A stretch of DNA of 64,000 nucleotides from Moniliella sp. 'wahieum' (GCA_003971905.1 RSEE01000150.1:1-64000), one strand, 5' to 3'. Shown: positions 34,158-44,899, counted from the first letter of the stretch. Translations and numbers: made by a program. Notes: generated by a model not told the origin, from the sequence alone.

Positions 34158-34475
34158 CTAGATTTTAGGCCCTTTGCCAACAGTGAACAGCCCAGCCAAC
34201 TCCAGATCACTCCCCGCCTCCGCGTGCTTGCACGCCTCTTCGGCCGAGAGTGCAATGTGGACCTGTTTTTCGTACAGCTCCGCATCGGACTCCGCCCCGC
34301 CGGGCTCGATGAGGTCGAGTACGATAATGTGGGGCCGGGTGAGCCTAAGGTCGTAGACGGAAACGTGTTTGGCGGTAACGGACGCGTTGGTATTATCATG
34401 CTCGGAATGGGCCGGGGGATCAGCAACCCTGTATCCGAATACCGCGATCGCGATGCAGGCCGGGGCGGGCACCAT
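34158..34475 (-). CDS. Possible small or partial protein, unknown
   Basis: A 105-codon open frame with a natural-looking composition (acidic, few Arg/Pro): it reads TRPHIIVLDLIEPGGAESDA, then YEKQVHIALSAEEACKHAEA and ends LFTVGKGPKI. I recognise no family. It sits just outside the tandem duplication and on the same strand as the duplicated genes. It could be the last exon of a gene whose upstream part has been disrupted, or a chance frame. Confidence 0.3.
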   Translation of the reverse strand: MVPAPACIAIAVFGYRVADPPAHSEHDNTNASVTAKHVSVYDLRLTRPHIIVLDLIEPGGAESDAELYEKQVHIALSAEEACKHAEAGSDLELAGLFTVGKGPKI

Positions 34476-35358
34476 TGAGAAGGCAGGCTCAGGTGGAAGG
34501 CTGTGCGGCCGATCAGATGGTGATCTCGATGATCTATGGAATGGCAGTGGTGCTCTCCACAGCTGAATTGCTGCCAGTGGTTGATAGTAGATGCGATCGT
34601 TCCATGCTCTTTGTGAGCGTTTGCATGACGGCGCTTTCGCCGCCCAAATGAAAATCAGAACAACCCGAAAGTGGCGGTGCGGTAGTCATCGAGGTCATCA
34701 GTCGGGTGTTGCTTATCCCCATCTGTCTCTCGCCAGCCCACTCCCCTCCCTTTTTTGCCCACTGCAACCACCATCCATTTTCTACTGTGGGAGAGCCCTC
34801 GTTGGATTTGGACATTGCCACCACCGCCTTTCCCTCTCTACTACCCGCTGAGATGAACCCCCTCTCCCGCCCGCCTCTGTCCTGGCATCCCGGCACCCCA
34901 ATTACAATGCGGGAGGAAAACACTCCGTAACTGGATATTGTTCACATGCCTCAGTCCTCATGAGTTAGAGTCCGCCCGTGGTATATGCATGTTGAGCTAG
35001 GTGGCTTGTGCTTTGGCCAATGCCCTTCTCAGTTCCTCCTCAGGCCTAGGAGTTCTTCTGTTTTCCCTCTCCTGTTTTTCTCCTTGTCCCGCATCTTAGT
35101 CCCTGAGGGCGACTCGCTGTTTGATGGTCCTCTGTAGGCATTGCTGGTTTCCACACCCCACCACCAATAGTGCGATTGCCTCACCCTCGAGGACCATCAT
35201 GCATCAGGACTCCAGGTCTCATCAATGCTTGATGCTTGAATGGTAAATGGAATCGGCCAATCTTCTTCCTCGGAAGACTCACTGCACAGGGGAGGTTAAA
35301 AGATGATTAGTATGAAGTATTAAGCAGGGAATCAGAGTTTGGATGCAGCACCCTCAAC

Positions 35359-35877
35359 TTACTCGATCGAGCCTTCGTGCTGTAATTCAGGAATCCAGAT
35401 CCAACAAGTGCATGTTTGGTTTAGGAGATTCATCAACTCTGGCAGCAGCCCTGTGCGCAGGGGCTGATCTGGGTCGTCGTTATTGTCCTCCAACTCTATC
35501 TGCCAGCTGTAGTCATTGGTGTAGACTTGCAAAAAGGCCCATCCCTCCGTCAGACCCATGCGTTGCTGAGCCTCGGCTTGGAGGTCAATTAGATCTTGGG
35601 CTGGTACTTGGGAGGAAGTGGAATGGACCATCGGATGCCCGTAGTTGTCGATCGCAAACTCCCACTTTTCCGCCGCGGGGCCGAGGCCATTGAGGAGATG
35701 GATCAGTATGTTTCGGTTTGGAACGGGAAAGTCGGCGGCCAGGTCCTGCACACTGTACCATTCCGAAGGCAGCTTCATCTCCATCTCGAGCGGTGTAGAG
35801 ATAGGGGGCGGCAGGAGGGGGACATTGGTGGGAGTGACAACGGTGGTGGTTGGACGGAGAATGTCGAGAGAACTCAT
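35359..35877 (-). CDS. Unknown protein, tandem paralog A
   Basis: Intact, intronless frame of 172 codons with no family I recognise. The start at 35877 (MSSLDILRPTTTVVTPTNV) is chosen because it aligns with the start of paralog B and lies 34 bp downstream of a TATA box; a longer in-frame ATG at 35955 lies upstream of that TATA. Conserved core segments are WYSVQDLAADFPVPNRNILI, LLNGLGPAAEKWEFAIDNYG, QVPAQDLIDLQAEAQQRMGL and TEGWAFLQVYTNDYSWQIEL, followed by an acidic stretch EDNNDDPDQPLRTGLLPELM and a Cys-containing tail. No signal peptide and no membrane segment are visible. Predicted soluble and acidic. The lack of frameshifts contrasts with the housekeeping genes nearby. Retroelement-gag-like or effector-like roles are possible but unsupported. 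Confidence 0.7.
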   Translation of the reverse strand: MSSLDILRPTTTVVTPTNVPLLPPPISTPLEMEMKLPSEWYSVQDLAADFPVPNRNILIHLLNGLGPAAEKWEFAIDNYGHPMVHSTSSQVPAQDLIDLQAEAQQRMGLTEGWAFLQVYTNDYSWQIELEDNNDDPDQPLRTGLLPELMNLLNQTCTCWIWIPELQHEGSIE

Positions 35878-35910
35878 ACTAGGGGATGATTGGTGCATCC
35901 GCAGCCGCTG

Positions 35911-35930
35911 TTTATACGCGGGCACACTTC
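35911..35930 (-). promoter_or_regulatory. Conserved TATA element of paralog A
   Basis: Read on the minus strand the sequence is AAGTGTGCCCGCGTATAAA. The same block, GTGTGCCCGCGTATAAA, occurs at 38152-38168 before paralog B. The spacing from TATA to the chosen ATG is 34 bp here and 35 bp in B. Confidence 0.65.
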
Positions 35931-37568
35931 TAGCGACACTGATGCGCCGATGCATGAGTTACACGCATCCCACACATCTGTCTTCTGACTCTATCGACTC
36001 GCAAAAACATTTGAAGTTGAAGTTGAGGCTTCCTGAGGCGCCTGAGGAGTGTTGCACCGTAGCCGTTGGGAGTAGGTTCTGTTGCCACGTGGTTGGCTTC
36101 ACCGATCGCGGTGCACTTCCCGCCTCATATAGGAGGGCCGGCTGGACTGGCACCCTCCCCCTCCATGCTTGAGGAGAAGGAGGTAGTCTTTGTTTGATTT
36201 GCACCCTGAGAAGCTCTCAGATCTCACTAGTCACTTCTCATATTTCACTCCCACTGAACCCGTAACGTATTGTTACGATTGTCGAGAGAGAGCGTGTATT
36301 ACTAGTTACTACTACAGGTGGCCACCAACTCTATACGTATCCTTGGCGAGAAGTTTTCGCCCCCAACACATCCGCCTTTTCCTTTCCAGACAGCGCTGTG
36401 CTCCTATAGTATGTTGGGTCAGATCTCAGAGCGCTCATCTCGTTCGTTTGTTCCCTTGGTCAACGCGGACGCAGTATCCTCTCTTGTGCACAGCACGTTT
36501 TGGGCCTACATCTGGTCACGGCACATCCTTGGTATCTACACAAAGTGAGGGATGTGCCTTCCCACACAGTGGCTCCAGACGGTCCAACTGCTGGGAAGTT
36601 CAAACTGGCTACGCATCAGACGGGGCGAACAAAGTTGTTCTACAGGGGCAAGAGCCATCTTGAAAAGGCTAGTAGTATCAATGAGCGGGACCGAGGTCAG
36701 GAACAGAGCAAAAAGCGTTGCGGTGGTAAGGAGACTAAGTAAGAGGGGAAGAGGGGGGTGCGCCCGGGCTGGGCGGAGCGGGCGCTGAGTGGCCCCGTGA
36801 GGGTGCGGATACGGAGCCAGCTGAGCAAGCTATCATCCGTATACCGTCCCTTGCACGTACCAACAAAACTTGTCTACCAACCCAAGCGCCCAACGGTTGG
36901 TTCACCTCCGGAAGGTATATAGAGTGTCCGTTCTCATATATATCATGGAGGAGGGCCGGCTGGACTGGTACTCTTCCCCTCCACAGCGTGGGGCTGATGA
37001 TCTCCATGACCCATGGGAATGACAGTGGTGCTCTCAGCTGAATTGTTTGTTATGATTAGGTGTGATCGTTCCATGTTGTCTGTGAGCGTTTGCATGAAGG
37101 CGCTTGCGCCCACCCAAGTGAAAACCAGAGCAAAACCGCAAGTGGCGGGGCGATGATCATCGAGGTCATTGGCCAGTCGGGTGTTGCTCCACCTGGTCTG
37201 TCTCTCAGGCCCCCTCCCGTCCCTCGTTTTGCCCAAAATCACCATCCCTTTTATGCTGCAGGAAAACCCTCGTTGGACTTGGAGATTGCCATCACTACAT
37301 ATACTCTTCGCCTCTCCCTCTCTACTACCCGCCGCTATGAACCCCTTCCCCCGCCCCTCTGCCCCCCGCGGTTCTGGGCACCCCAACTATACAATACGGG
37401 GAAGCACCCTTTAACTATATATGGTTCACAGGCCCCAGTATAGAGTCCGCCCATGGTATATGCATGATGCTTCAAGGGTAAATGGAATCGCAAATGGCAA
37501 CTTGGTCCGGAAGAACCACTGCACTGTCTGGCAGGGGAGAATAAAAGACGAAGATGAGAATCAAGGAA

Positions 37569-38117
37569 TCAGAGTTTGGAAGATGTAACACCCTCATCTT
37601 CTGATTTAATCGAGTCGGGCTCTGAGTCCGGAAGGGAGATCCAACAATCGCATGTTTGGTCCAGGAGATTCATCAACTCTGGCAGCAGCCCTGTGCGCAG
37701 GGGCTGATCTGGGTCGTCGTTATTGTCCTCCAACTCTATCTGCCAGCTGTAGTCATTGGTGTAGACTTGCAAAAAGGCCCATCCCTCCGTCAGACCCATG
37801 CGTTGCTGAGCCTCGGCTTGGAGGTCAATTAGATCTTGGGCTGGTACTTGGGAAGAAATGGGATGGACCATCGGATGCCCGTAGTTGTCGATCGCAAACT
37901 CCCACTTTTCCGCCGCGGGGCCGAGGCCATTGAGAACGTGGACCAGTATGTTTCGGTTTGGAACGGGAAAGTCGGCGGCCAGGTCCTGCACGCTGTACCC
38001 TTCGCAAGGCAGCTTCATCTCCATCTTGAGCGGTGTAGACATAGGGGGTGGTAGGAGGGGGATATACGTGCGAGTGACGAGGCCAGTGGTTGGACGGAGA
38101 GTCTCGAGAGACTGCAT
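37569..38117 (-). CDS. Unknown protein, tandem paralog B
   Basis: Intact, intronless frame of 182 codons, paralogous to 35359-35877. It starts MQSLETLRPTTGLVTRTYIP and has the same core: GYSVQDLAADFPVPNRNILV, LLNGLG-type segment (here VLNGLGPAAEKWEFAIDNYG), AQDLIDLQAEAQQRMGLTEG and LQVYTNDYSWQIELEDNNDD. It differs at the C-terminus, which is longer and acidic (SEPDSIKSEDEGVTSSKL). By eye, about ten base differences separate the two genes over roughly 350 bp of the core, whereas the first 50 codons and the flanks differ much more. Function unknown. Confidence 0.7.
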   Translation of the reverse strand: MQSLETLRPTTGLVTRTYIPLLPPPMSTPLKMEMKLPCEGYSVQDLAADFPVPNRNILVHVLNGLGPAAEKWEFAIDNYGHPMVHPISSQVPAQDLIDLQAEAQQRMGLTEGWAFLQVYTNDYSWQIELEDNNDDPDQPLRTGLLPELMNLLDQTCDCWISLPDSEPDSIKSEDEGVTSSKL

Positions 38118-38151
38118 AGGAGTGGGTAAGCTATTTTTGATGTCGCCGATA

Positions 38152-38170
38152 TTTATACGCGGGCACACTT
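38152..38170 (-). promoter_or_regulatory. Conserved TATA element of paralog B
   Basis: Minus-strand AAGTGTGCCCGCGTATAAA, the counterpart of 35911-35930, placed 35 bp upstream of the chosen ATG. Sequence further upstream (GATGCATGAG, the TCGACTC region) is also partly shared with copy A. Confidence 0.65.
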
Positions 38171-38261
38171 ATATGGATACTGATGCACTGTTGCACTGAT
38201 GCATGAGCCACAAATCACACAGGTCTGACTCGATCGACTCCGACTTTGTAAAAAAAGGTTG

Positions 38262-38306
38262 AAGCTGAACGTTGAACGTGTTGAACGTTGAACGTTGAAC
38301 GTTGAT
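38262..38306. repeat. GAACGTT heptamer repeat
   Basis: Five GAACGTT units with one GTGTT interruption, the complement of the repeat at 5277-5324. It lies upstream of paralog B. Confidence 0.8.
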
Positions 38307-38560
38307 GATCGCGAGACAGAGAGAAGATGACTAAACCCCGAACGTATAGGCATGATGCATGATCGTCGAGCGATCGTGTACCATGTCCGATAGTCGAGAG
38401 AGATGGCCACCGACCCTACATAACCTTCTTGGCGAGATGTTTGCCCCTAACACACTTCCCTTTTCCTTCCCATATCGCGCTGCGCTCCCATCATGTTGGG
38501 TCAGCTCATCTCGTTCGTTTTTTCCCTTTTGATGGCCAGCGCGGCGGGAGCAGCCTCCTC

Positions 38561-39803
38561 TCTTTTGGCACTGGCTCCGCCAATCCTTTTTGCTTTCCCC
38601 CATTATCCCTCTGCTGCATTGTTTCTCCCTCACTACTACCTCCATCTTTGCAACTAGTTCTTCGTGGGTTTCCCCCGGGCCACAATCCATTGGCATCTCC
38701 GCCTCCTTCGTCAACCATACAGCCCGCTGCATGCGTATCATGCCGAAGCAGTATTGGCCGAGGAACACGCCACGCTGGCCCAGCCCTCCTGCCCCGCTCC
38801 AGCTCCAGCTCCAGCTCCCGCACCCAGCTGGACCAATTGGGCTCCCCGAGCCGGCATTTGGACCGGCTAAGCCCGGCCTCGAGCTTATCTACCGCCAGCG
38901 CTTCAACTGCCATATCCCGCTCTAGTCGGTCGACCGCGACACCGTATCGGCGTCCTCCGGTTCGGGATTAGGTTCGGCTGAATCGGGATGGGGATCGGGA
39001 TGGGGATCGGGAGGGAACACGCTTGCCACGTCCTTCAGGCTGGGTCCCACTCCGTCGCCCCACCATGGCACTGGGGACGTGGGTGGCGGTGGTGCGCATT
39101 GACAAGGCCGTCCGTATATGTCTTGCGCGTGCTTGCGGCCTTGGGGCAGATATAGGAATCATGGTGGTTAGGGATGGTAGGTGATAGATGATACTAGAGA
39201 TGGGGGTCCCTGAGCTGCAAGCAACCTGCGAGGGGCGAGGGGCGCACAGGCCCACGCTCCACCCGCAGTATACGAAGTGAAACACGCATATGAAACCAGT
39301 CAGATGGTACAGGATAATAGATTAGCGTTCTTGACAATGCGTTCAACGTTCAACCGTTGAGTTCAGTTGGGGGGGCGAGGTGCGGGGCGCGGGAAAAACA
39401 GGACACACGGCAGGAGGAAATAGGAAATACGAGAGGCGGGGGGATGGCAAAGCAGGACAGGTAAAAGGTACAGTGCAGGGAGCGAGGCAGAGGGGACGAG
39501 AGACAAACAAGAAACAAGAAACAAAATGTGCAGAACAGAGACTCTATTATTGGTTCTCAACGTTGCACACCAACGAACGAGCGAACGAACGCACGAACGA
39601 ACGAACGAGAAGATATCCGTGTTTTGGTACAGGGACGAAGGCATGCGAAGCCCCCCCCCTTGCCCTTCCCCGGACCAGCACAGACGAGCTGAAGGGGTGT
39701 ACCAAAACGGTTCAAGGTTCAACCCAGGAAGAAGTGGAGGCGGGGGGACGCATGCAACTGGGAACCATTGGAGGCCTGCACCTTGGGCCTCACCCTCACG
39801 CCC
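38561..39803. other. Spacer; no convincing gene
   Basis: Two overlapping plus-strand frames end naturally (one as PGLELIYRQRFNCHIPL at 38925), and low-complexity Ala/Pro or Ser runs precede them. No family is recognisable and opposite-strand frames are equally long, so I leave it uncalled. A GGGATGGGGATC repeat lies near 38986-39011, a CGTTCAA heptamer pair at 39338-39356, and an ACGA repeat at 39580-39612. Confidence 0.4.
39580..39612. repeat. ACGA tetranucleotide microsatellite
   Basis: Imperfect tandem ACGA/GCGA units over about 33 bp in non-coding sequence. Confidence 0.8.
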
Positions 39804-40910
39804 TCATACGAGCAGCCGCAAAGCAGGGCGCACAAGGCGGCGCACCGCGCAGACCTGAGGCTCAGGCTTGACGCCTACTAAGCAGCGGCCAACCATCCAA
39901 ACCGTACCCACCACCACTCCCGGTCCACATGCGTCACTGAGAACCGAGTGCCGAGTACGGAGTACGAGTACAGAACAGAGCAGGAGTAGTGGTGCGGACG
40001 ACGACGGTCGGTCCCTGCCACGGGGGGTGATGGTTGCGGTACCAGTCTCCCCCCTTGGCTCAGGGGGCGTTCCAAGCGGGCCCAAGACGGGGGGGCACAA
40101 CGGCCGCTCGTTCTTCCGGTCGACGTAAGGGGGATAGGCGGGATGGGATGGGCGTTGGACCAGACCCGGTCCTGGTCTTGGTCCAGGTCTTGGTTTTGGT
40201 TTTGGTCCAGACTTGGCCGGAAGGGTACCGCGTCGCATGGTCCGGTAAGGCGAGGTGGGTGGGAAGTGGCGCCCGAGTGTCAGGGACCAAGGGATCGGTC
40301 CAGTGAGGAGCGGTCGACTTGGCAGTCGGATCAGAGTGCGGGGAGCGAGGTGCGGTCGCAGGGCCGTCTTGCCCTTCTTGCTCTTCGTCCACTCGCGTCC
40401 CGGAGGCAGGAGACCTTCGATGAGGATCGGAGGAGGACGATGGTATGGTTGACCCAGCGTGCGGATCACCTGTTCCACGCCCTGGTGGCGTAACATGTTT
40501 TCATCCAACACCCCAATTGCCGTTTTCCGATTAAGATGGAGGAAAGCTTGGCGAAAGTCGTGGGTTGCCTGGTGCAACGCCGGGGCCAAGGCGAGGGACA
40601 CGGTGCCGGTGCCATCGAGCGGGTCCCCATTGGCAGAGGAAGTTGAAGATCCCGACCGCGCACGCAGCGCAATCATCTCCTCCATTCGTTGTCGCGCTGC
40701 TTCGACGTGCTTTTCGCGGTAATGCGCCAAGGCATTGTGTTGTCTCGTGAACCGCGACCCGCAGGGATGAAACAGACATCGAAACCGTCTTAAGGCGCCG
40801 TGCGTGGTGCGCCAGTGACGTCCTGCATGGCCCGTCGTGCTGAACGTCAAACTGCACCCAGGCCACCCACACGGGTACCGTTTCGTTCCTTTGACCAACA
40901 CAGGGGCCAT
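39804..40910 (-). CDS. C2H2 zinc-finger protein (two fingers)
   Basis: Probable DNA-binding protein. Two adjacent C2H2 fingers lie at residues about 14-39 and 44-70: CGWPGCSLTF with HWRTTH, and CLFHPCGSRF with HYREKH. Both have C-X4-C-X12-H-X4-H spacing, as in the GLI/ZIC and fungal Aft/Azf types. A region rich in Ala/Ser follows, then a conserved-looking stretch (FLHLNRKTAIGVLDENMLRH, TLGQPYHRPPPILIEGLLPP) and a basic, Pro-rich tail with KPKPRPGPRPGPG repeats. The open frame is intact for 368 codons. The C-terminal ~100 residues may come from a wrong frame. The fingers may be the 3' part of a larger gene with the Ser/Pro-rich region upstream (see 41102-43027). Targets unknown. Confidence 0.8.
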   Translation of the reverse strand: MAPVLVKGTKRYPCGWPGCSLTFSTTGHAGRHWRTTHGALRRFRCLFHPCGSRFTRQHNALAHYREKHVEAARQRMEEMIALRARSGSSTSSANGDPLDGTGTVSLALAPALHQATHDFRQAFLHLNRKTAIGVLDENMLRHQGVEQVIRTLGQPYHRPPPILIEGLLPPGREWTKSKKGKTALRPHLAPRTLIRLPSRPLLTGPIPWSLTLGRHFPPTSPYRTMRRGTLPAKSGPKPKPRPGPRPGPGLVQRPSHPAYPPYVDRKNERPLCPPVLGPLGTPPEPRGETGTATITPRGRDRPSSSAPLLLLCSVLVLRTRHSVLSDACGPGVVVGTVWMVGRCLVGVKPEPQVCAVRRLVRPALRLLV

Positions 40911-41101
40911 CTTGGGCCGGTTCTGTGGAGCGGCGGCGGCGGCAGATGCTCATGCGCATGCGCGTGCGATGCAGGCAAGGCAGAGTAACCGTTCGGACTG
41001 GGACCTGGGACGGAAGCTACACCATGTATAATTCCAATCCCCAAGCAAAAGAGGCAGAGAAGCAGGTCAGTATGGATCCGCACGAACATTGAAGGCAGAG
41101 G

Positions 41102-43027
41102 TTAGGTGGGCCTTGGGGAGCCCAACCAAGACTGCACACAAGAGGCTGGCGCCCAGTTAGCACGAGAGGAAGCTGCCTGCGTACCTGGGTGTGAAGGGTG
41201 GACTGCGTAGGTGGCGAACGGGGAGGCGAGCGTCGCTGGGCAGGGGGGGCGGTACGCGCGGGACTCCATGTACGCTTCGGAAGTTGTAGGATCAAGTTGC
41301 GTCGACTGAAGTGGACCGCTAGCCCAAGTGGGAGCGGGGGTAGGGGCAGGGGCATCCGCCGTGGTATCTGCCAGAGTGTACCCATTCCCATTCCCGTGCC
41401 CACCATGGCCCCCATGACCAGTGGCCGACGCCACCGGCTGGGCCGGCCACGACGAAGAGGGCGGAAAGGAGTGGTGCGCTGAGGCCTCGGGCTCCCATCG
41501 CCAGGACTCGGCAGAGTAGAGCGGCGCGGGCGGTCGTGGGCCAGGGCGGCGGGGGGGTCCGAGGGCGGGCGGAGGGACGAGGGAGGCACAGCAGCCGTAG
41601 GGGGAACCGAGTGTGGGTGTGGTGGTGTGGGTGCTGGTGTGGGTGCTGGCGGGGTCCGACATGGGGCTCGGCTGGGTTGTCTGGGCGGGCGAGCCGGCCG
41701 AGGGGACGGAGGAAGCGTACCCGATGCAGCTCGGCTCGCCAACATGGTACGACGCTGCTGGCTTGCCCAGCGGGGCAGGGGGCGGGATCGGCATAGGGAG
41801 CAGGGGGTGGCGGATCGGCATAGGGGGCAGTGGTACTGTTGCCCCCAGCCACAGAGAACATGGTCGAGGTGCCTGGGCGTCGTACAGCACCGAAGGGCGG
41901 TACTGCGCGGCGGCCTGGCTCGGCGCCGGGGGAGGCAAGGGCTCGCCCTGGCCCTGGCCCTGGCTTGGCCTGCGGATGGGGGTACGGGATGGGCAAAGGC
42001 GCGGGGCAAGGGGGTCGGGTGGGGGGGCAGGTGCGGGTCGGTGTGACTGCGTGGGTGGGGGTGGAGGGGAGGAAAGGCGAGTCCGTTCGGCGCATCGGAC
42101 GCAGCGTCGGGTAGGTGGTGTGGACGGATGCAGGACTAGGGCTGGGGCCGGTGGGATGGACGATGGGCGGCACGGCGGGCGCAGCGGGCGCCGAGGCGGG
42201 TCCGACGGGGGCGAGGAAGGCGGATGCGCCGGCGCCTCGGTGGGCCCACCGGGTTGGCTGGCTGCCGCCAGGAAAGCTAAAGTAAATCCATCGGGGCGCT
42301 GGAGCTGGCGCTTGCATGGTGGGTCGTCGGACCGGTTGCCGGCCAGCCACTAGCAAGTCCCGGTGTGGGCGTGGAAAGCGGAGCTTCCTCTGCCCCACCA
42401 GCTGCCTCGGTCGTGGAGACATAGCTGGGCGGCAGCGGAGTCGTCGGCCCAGGACCAACGCCCACTACGGCGGGGGGACGGGAGTGAGCGGAGGCTGCCC
42501 CGCAGAGGGAGGAAGGCAGGCGCGGCGGGTGTGTAGCGGAGACGCTTGGCGGCGGGAGCGTTGGCCTCGGCTCGGCGGGCGGCGGTCTCGGCTTTGAGTT
42601 TGGTGAATGCCTGGGCAGGGGAGACGGGTGGGTGGAAGCGGGGCGTGAGCTGGCCGGGGTCGGTGCGCAGGGGCGGCGTGGCGATGGTGGAGACGGAAGA
42701 GGAGGAGGCGTGTGGAGGAGATGGGGGTTGGAGCTGGTGCTGGTGCTGTAGGAGGAGAGGGAGGAGGAGCTGGGCATGGCCCATGATGGGCGGGAGGAGG
42801 CGGAGGAGGAGGAGGAGGAGAAGGAGGAGGCAGAGGACGGGTGGGTGCGCTGGAGCGGACGGAGGTCGGGGCGACGGGGCGCCGTGGCGGGGGCCGGGAG
42901 GGGCGGTGCTGACCATGGCCACGGTTGGGGATGGCGGGCGGGGGGCTTTGGCGTCGACGGTTGTGGCGGCGCTAGGGCTGGGCGCGGGGAGAGCAAAGAG
43001 GCTGCTGACGGATGGATGGCCGCGCAT
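41102..43027 (-). CDS. Ser/Pro-rich protein region, possibly the N-terminal part of the C2H2 gene
   Basis: Low-complexity coding region whose codon phase changes several times. It starts MRGHPSVSSLFALPAPSPSA and has PPVSPAQAFTKLKAETAARR and AEANAPAAKRLRYTPAAPAF, the latter with a basic KRLR patch, later HVGEPSCIGYASSVPSAG, and near the end ATYAVHPSHP. An intron of 53 bp at 41132-41184 (GTACGC, GCTAAC branch, CAG) fits well just after SHP. The exon beyond it runs toward the zinc-finger frame only 190 bp away, so both may be one transcription-factor gene of roughly 1000 residues. No folded domain is recognisable here. Frame changes near 42600, 42280 and 41820 are probable indels. Confidence 0.5.
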
Positions 43028-44899
43028 GGTGGTGTCGCCGGTGCGGATGGGAGTGGGCGGCCCCGTTGGTCTGGGCGGGAGTGCGGGTGGTGTTGCTTGC
43101 GGGGAGGAGAAGAGAAGAGGCGCGGAGGGACAGATGGTGGCGGGGAGAGAGACGAGAGACAGAGACAGAGAGAGACAGAGAGCGCGAGGAGCTGTGGGCT
43201 GTGTGCTGGCCGTGTCGATCGGAGGCGGCGAGGACGGACACTCCGATGGAGTACGCCGTGGCTGAACTGACCGCGTGACGCACCCCAGCCAGGGTGCTCG
43301 GTCCCCGGAGTCGGTAACCGGTAACGACAGTGGGCATTCGGCCACTCGTACCCAGTATTCTCTGTAGGTTAGCGCAGACACTCGCAGCTGGGCTGTGCCT
43401 GCGGCTATCCCTGGCTACTGTCGTACCGGCGCGGTTCCGAGCGGGAGCAGAGGCGGAGTGCGTCCGTGTCGCTCTGCGTCTGGGTGGGTGACGCAGCGAC
43501 GTGTGACATGGGAGGTTCGTAGACGGGCCGTGTTGCCGAGGCCGTGTCTGTAATACCTGGTCGATGTGGGATCTGGCTTCGCAGAGCAGGACGCAGCAGC
43601 CCTCAGGCTGAGGCGCGAACGCCCCACCGCGCTGCTGCGCCTGGCGGCGGGGTGGCGTTGGGGTGTGGGATGTGTGGGATGTGTGCGATGGAGATGGCCG
43701 TGGGCAAAAGGGCCTGTGTGACATGTGACAGGTGACAGCACCTATGAGTGTGATCAATACCCAGCGACGGAGGGGCTGGTTCGTCTGGCCGATGGAACAT
43801 GGGACAGGGATCTGGGCCATGAGATGATGCGTGAGTCAGAAGACAGGGTTTAACGTTAACGTTCTGGCTCAGCCTGAGGCACGTGCTGAGACGCATGCGA
43901 CTGTGACATGCAAAGAACGCGCCTGGTGGCGTCCAGCACACCCTCGAACACCGCCACCCTCACACACCAAACCCATCTGTTGGATCTGACACCGTCACCG
44001 CGTCACCCTCCATCGAATACCACATCAAGCGCATTTGGAATTGCCATTACCAAGGCTTCAACCTTCAAGGAAGACTCCCTGGCTGGTTGGGAATGGATAG
44101 CACGCTTGGCCCCTGCTTGGTGCCCCCAGTTCCTTGCCTTTTTGCTCCTGTCGAACGAAGGCTTGCTCAATCCAACATCGATTCCAGCGACCATCAATGT
44201 CATGCATCATCCATCCATGTCATCGATCGCCCACTATCGATTCTCCATCCTGCCATGGGTACCTGGGTGGTAGTTTCCGATCTCAGACTGAGATATTCCA
44301 TCTCAGATCTCAGATCGGACAATCGGGACCGTCGGGATGCTGCATGTCTGATGCGCGAGGACACACATCACCGATCAACTAACGCACTCTATGCTCAGTT
44401 GCTCAGCGTTTGACAGTGCGTCTTGGCCCGCCGATGGTTTCCGCCCATCTCGCCTAGGAGATGGATCGGAAAATAACAAACGGGAGCCTGTCGCAGACGG
44501 CAGCAGCTACTCCGTACTCTACCTCACGTCTCATCGTCCCTATCTGTAGCACCGCGGTCGCTTCCATCTTCGTGCACCGATCCTCGCTCCCCTCCAGACC
44601 CTCCTACTATGCGTCACGCGTTACTAGTTACTAGTTACTCATGGTCGCTTGGTCACACGAGTCACATGTGATGTCAGGGTTAGAGTTCCCAGTTCACATT
44701 TCCATGTCACCATGTCACCGGTCACCTGCCCGCCCATCCATCGACCATCCCATCCCAGCGATTCTATTTCCCTCAAATCTGTAGCGGACCAGTGTGGCTC
44801 ACCGGACCCTGTGGCCTCTCTCTCGGATGGTCGATGGTGGCGCTCCTGCTTTCCTCGATCTCCACTCGACCCACAGCGCCGATCGCACACCGCGTGTGG
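43028..44899. promoter_or_regulatory. Upstream region with clustered GTCACATG/CATGTGAC sites
   Basis: This 1.9 kb non-coding stretch precedes the Ser/Pro-rich/C2H2 gene. Elements: an AGAGAC-type repeat at 43145-43185, GTGTGACATG near 43500, TGTGTGACATGTGACAGGTGA near 43714, TGTGACATG near 43900, CACGAGTCACATGTGATG near 44655 and CATGTCACCATGTCACCGG near 44703. TTACTAG heptamers lie at 44621-44638. I see no coding frame of note. Confidence 0.5.

Larger units (their letters stand above)
34510..36500. repeat. Tandem duplication, copy A
   Basis: First copy of a direct duplication. Its left part (34541-34870) matches 37018-37340 with many substitutions and small indels. The centre (35412-35766) matches 37652-38006 almost exactly. 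The right part (36310-36470) matches 38400-38540 loosely (shared GGTGGCCACC-like, TTGGCGAGA and TGTTGGGTCAG segments). A 129-codon minus frame (34923-34534) has a counterpart in copy B, but its coding status is doubtful. Confidence 0.8.
36990..38560. repeat. Tandem duplication, copy B
   Basis: Second copy, in the same orientation as copy A and about 240 bp shorter between the left part and the core. A segment GGAGGGCCGGCTGGACTGG occurs at about 36133 (beyond paralog A's promoter) and again at about 36952 (at the left edge of this copy), so the duplication may have involved more than one step. Confidence 0.8.

Noticed and set aside
34534-34923. Minus-strand frame with a counterpart in copy B (36943-37386)
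   Set aside because: The two translations align only in patches, with frame-changing indels, so shared ancestry of DNA rather than coding explains it.
38429-38971. Plus-strand Ser/Pro/Ala-rich frames
   Set aside because: Low-complexity, partly inside the diverged end of duplication copy B, and minus-strand frames are as long.
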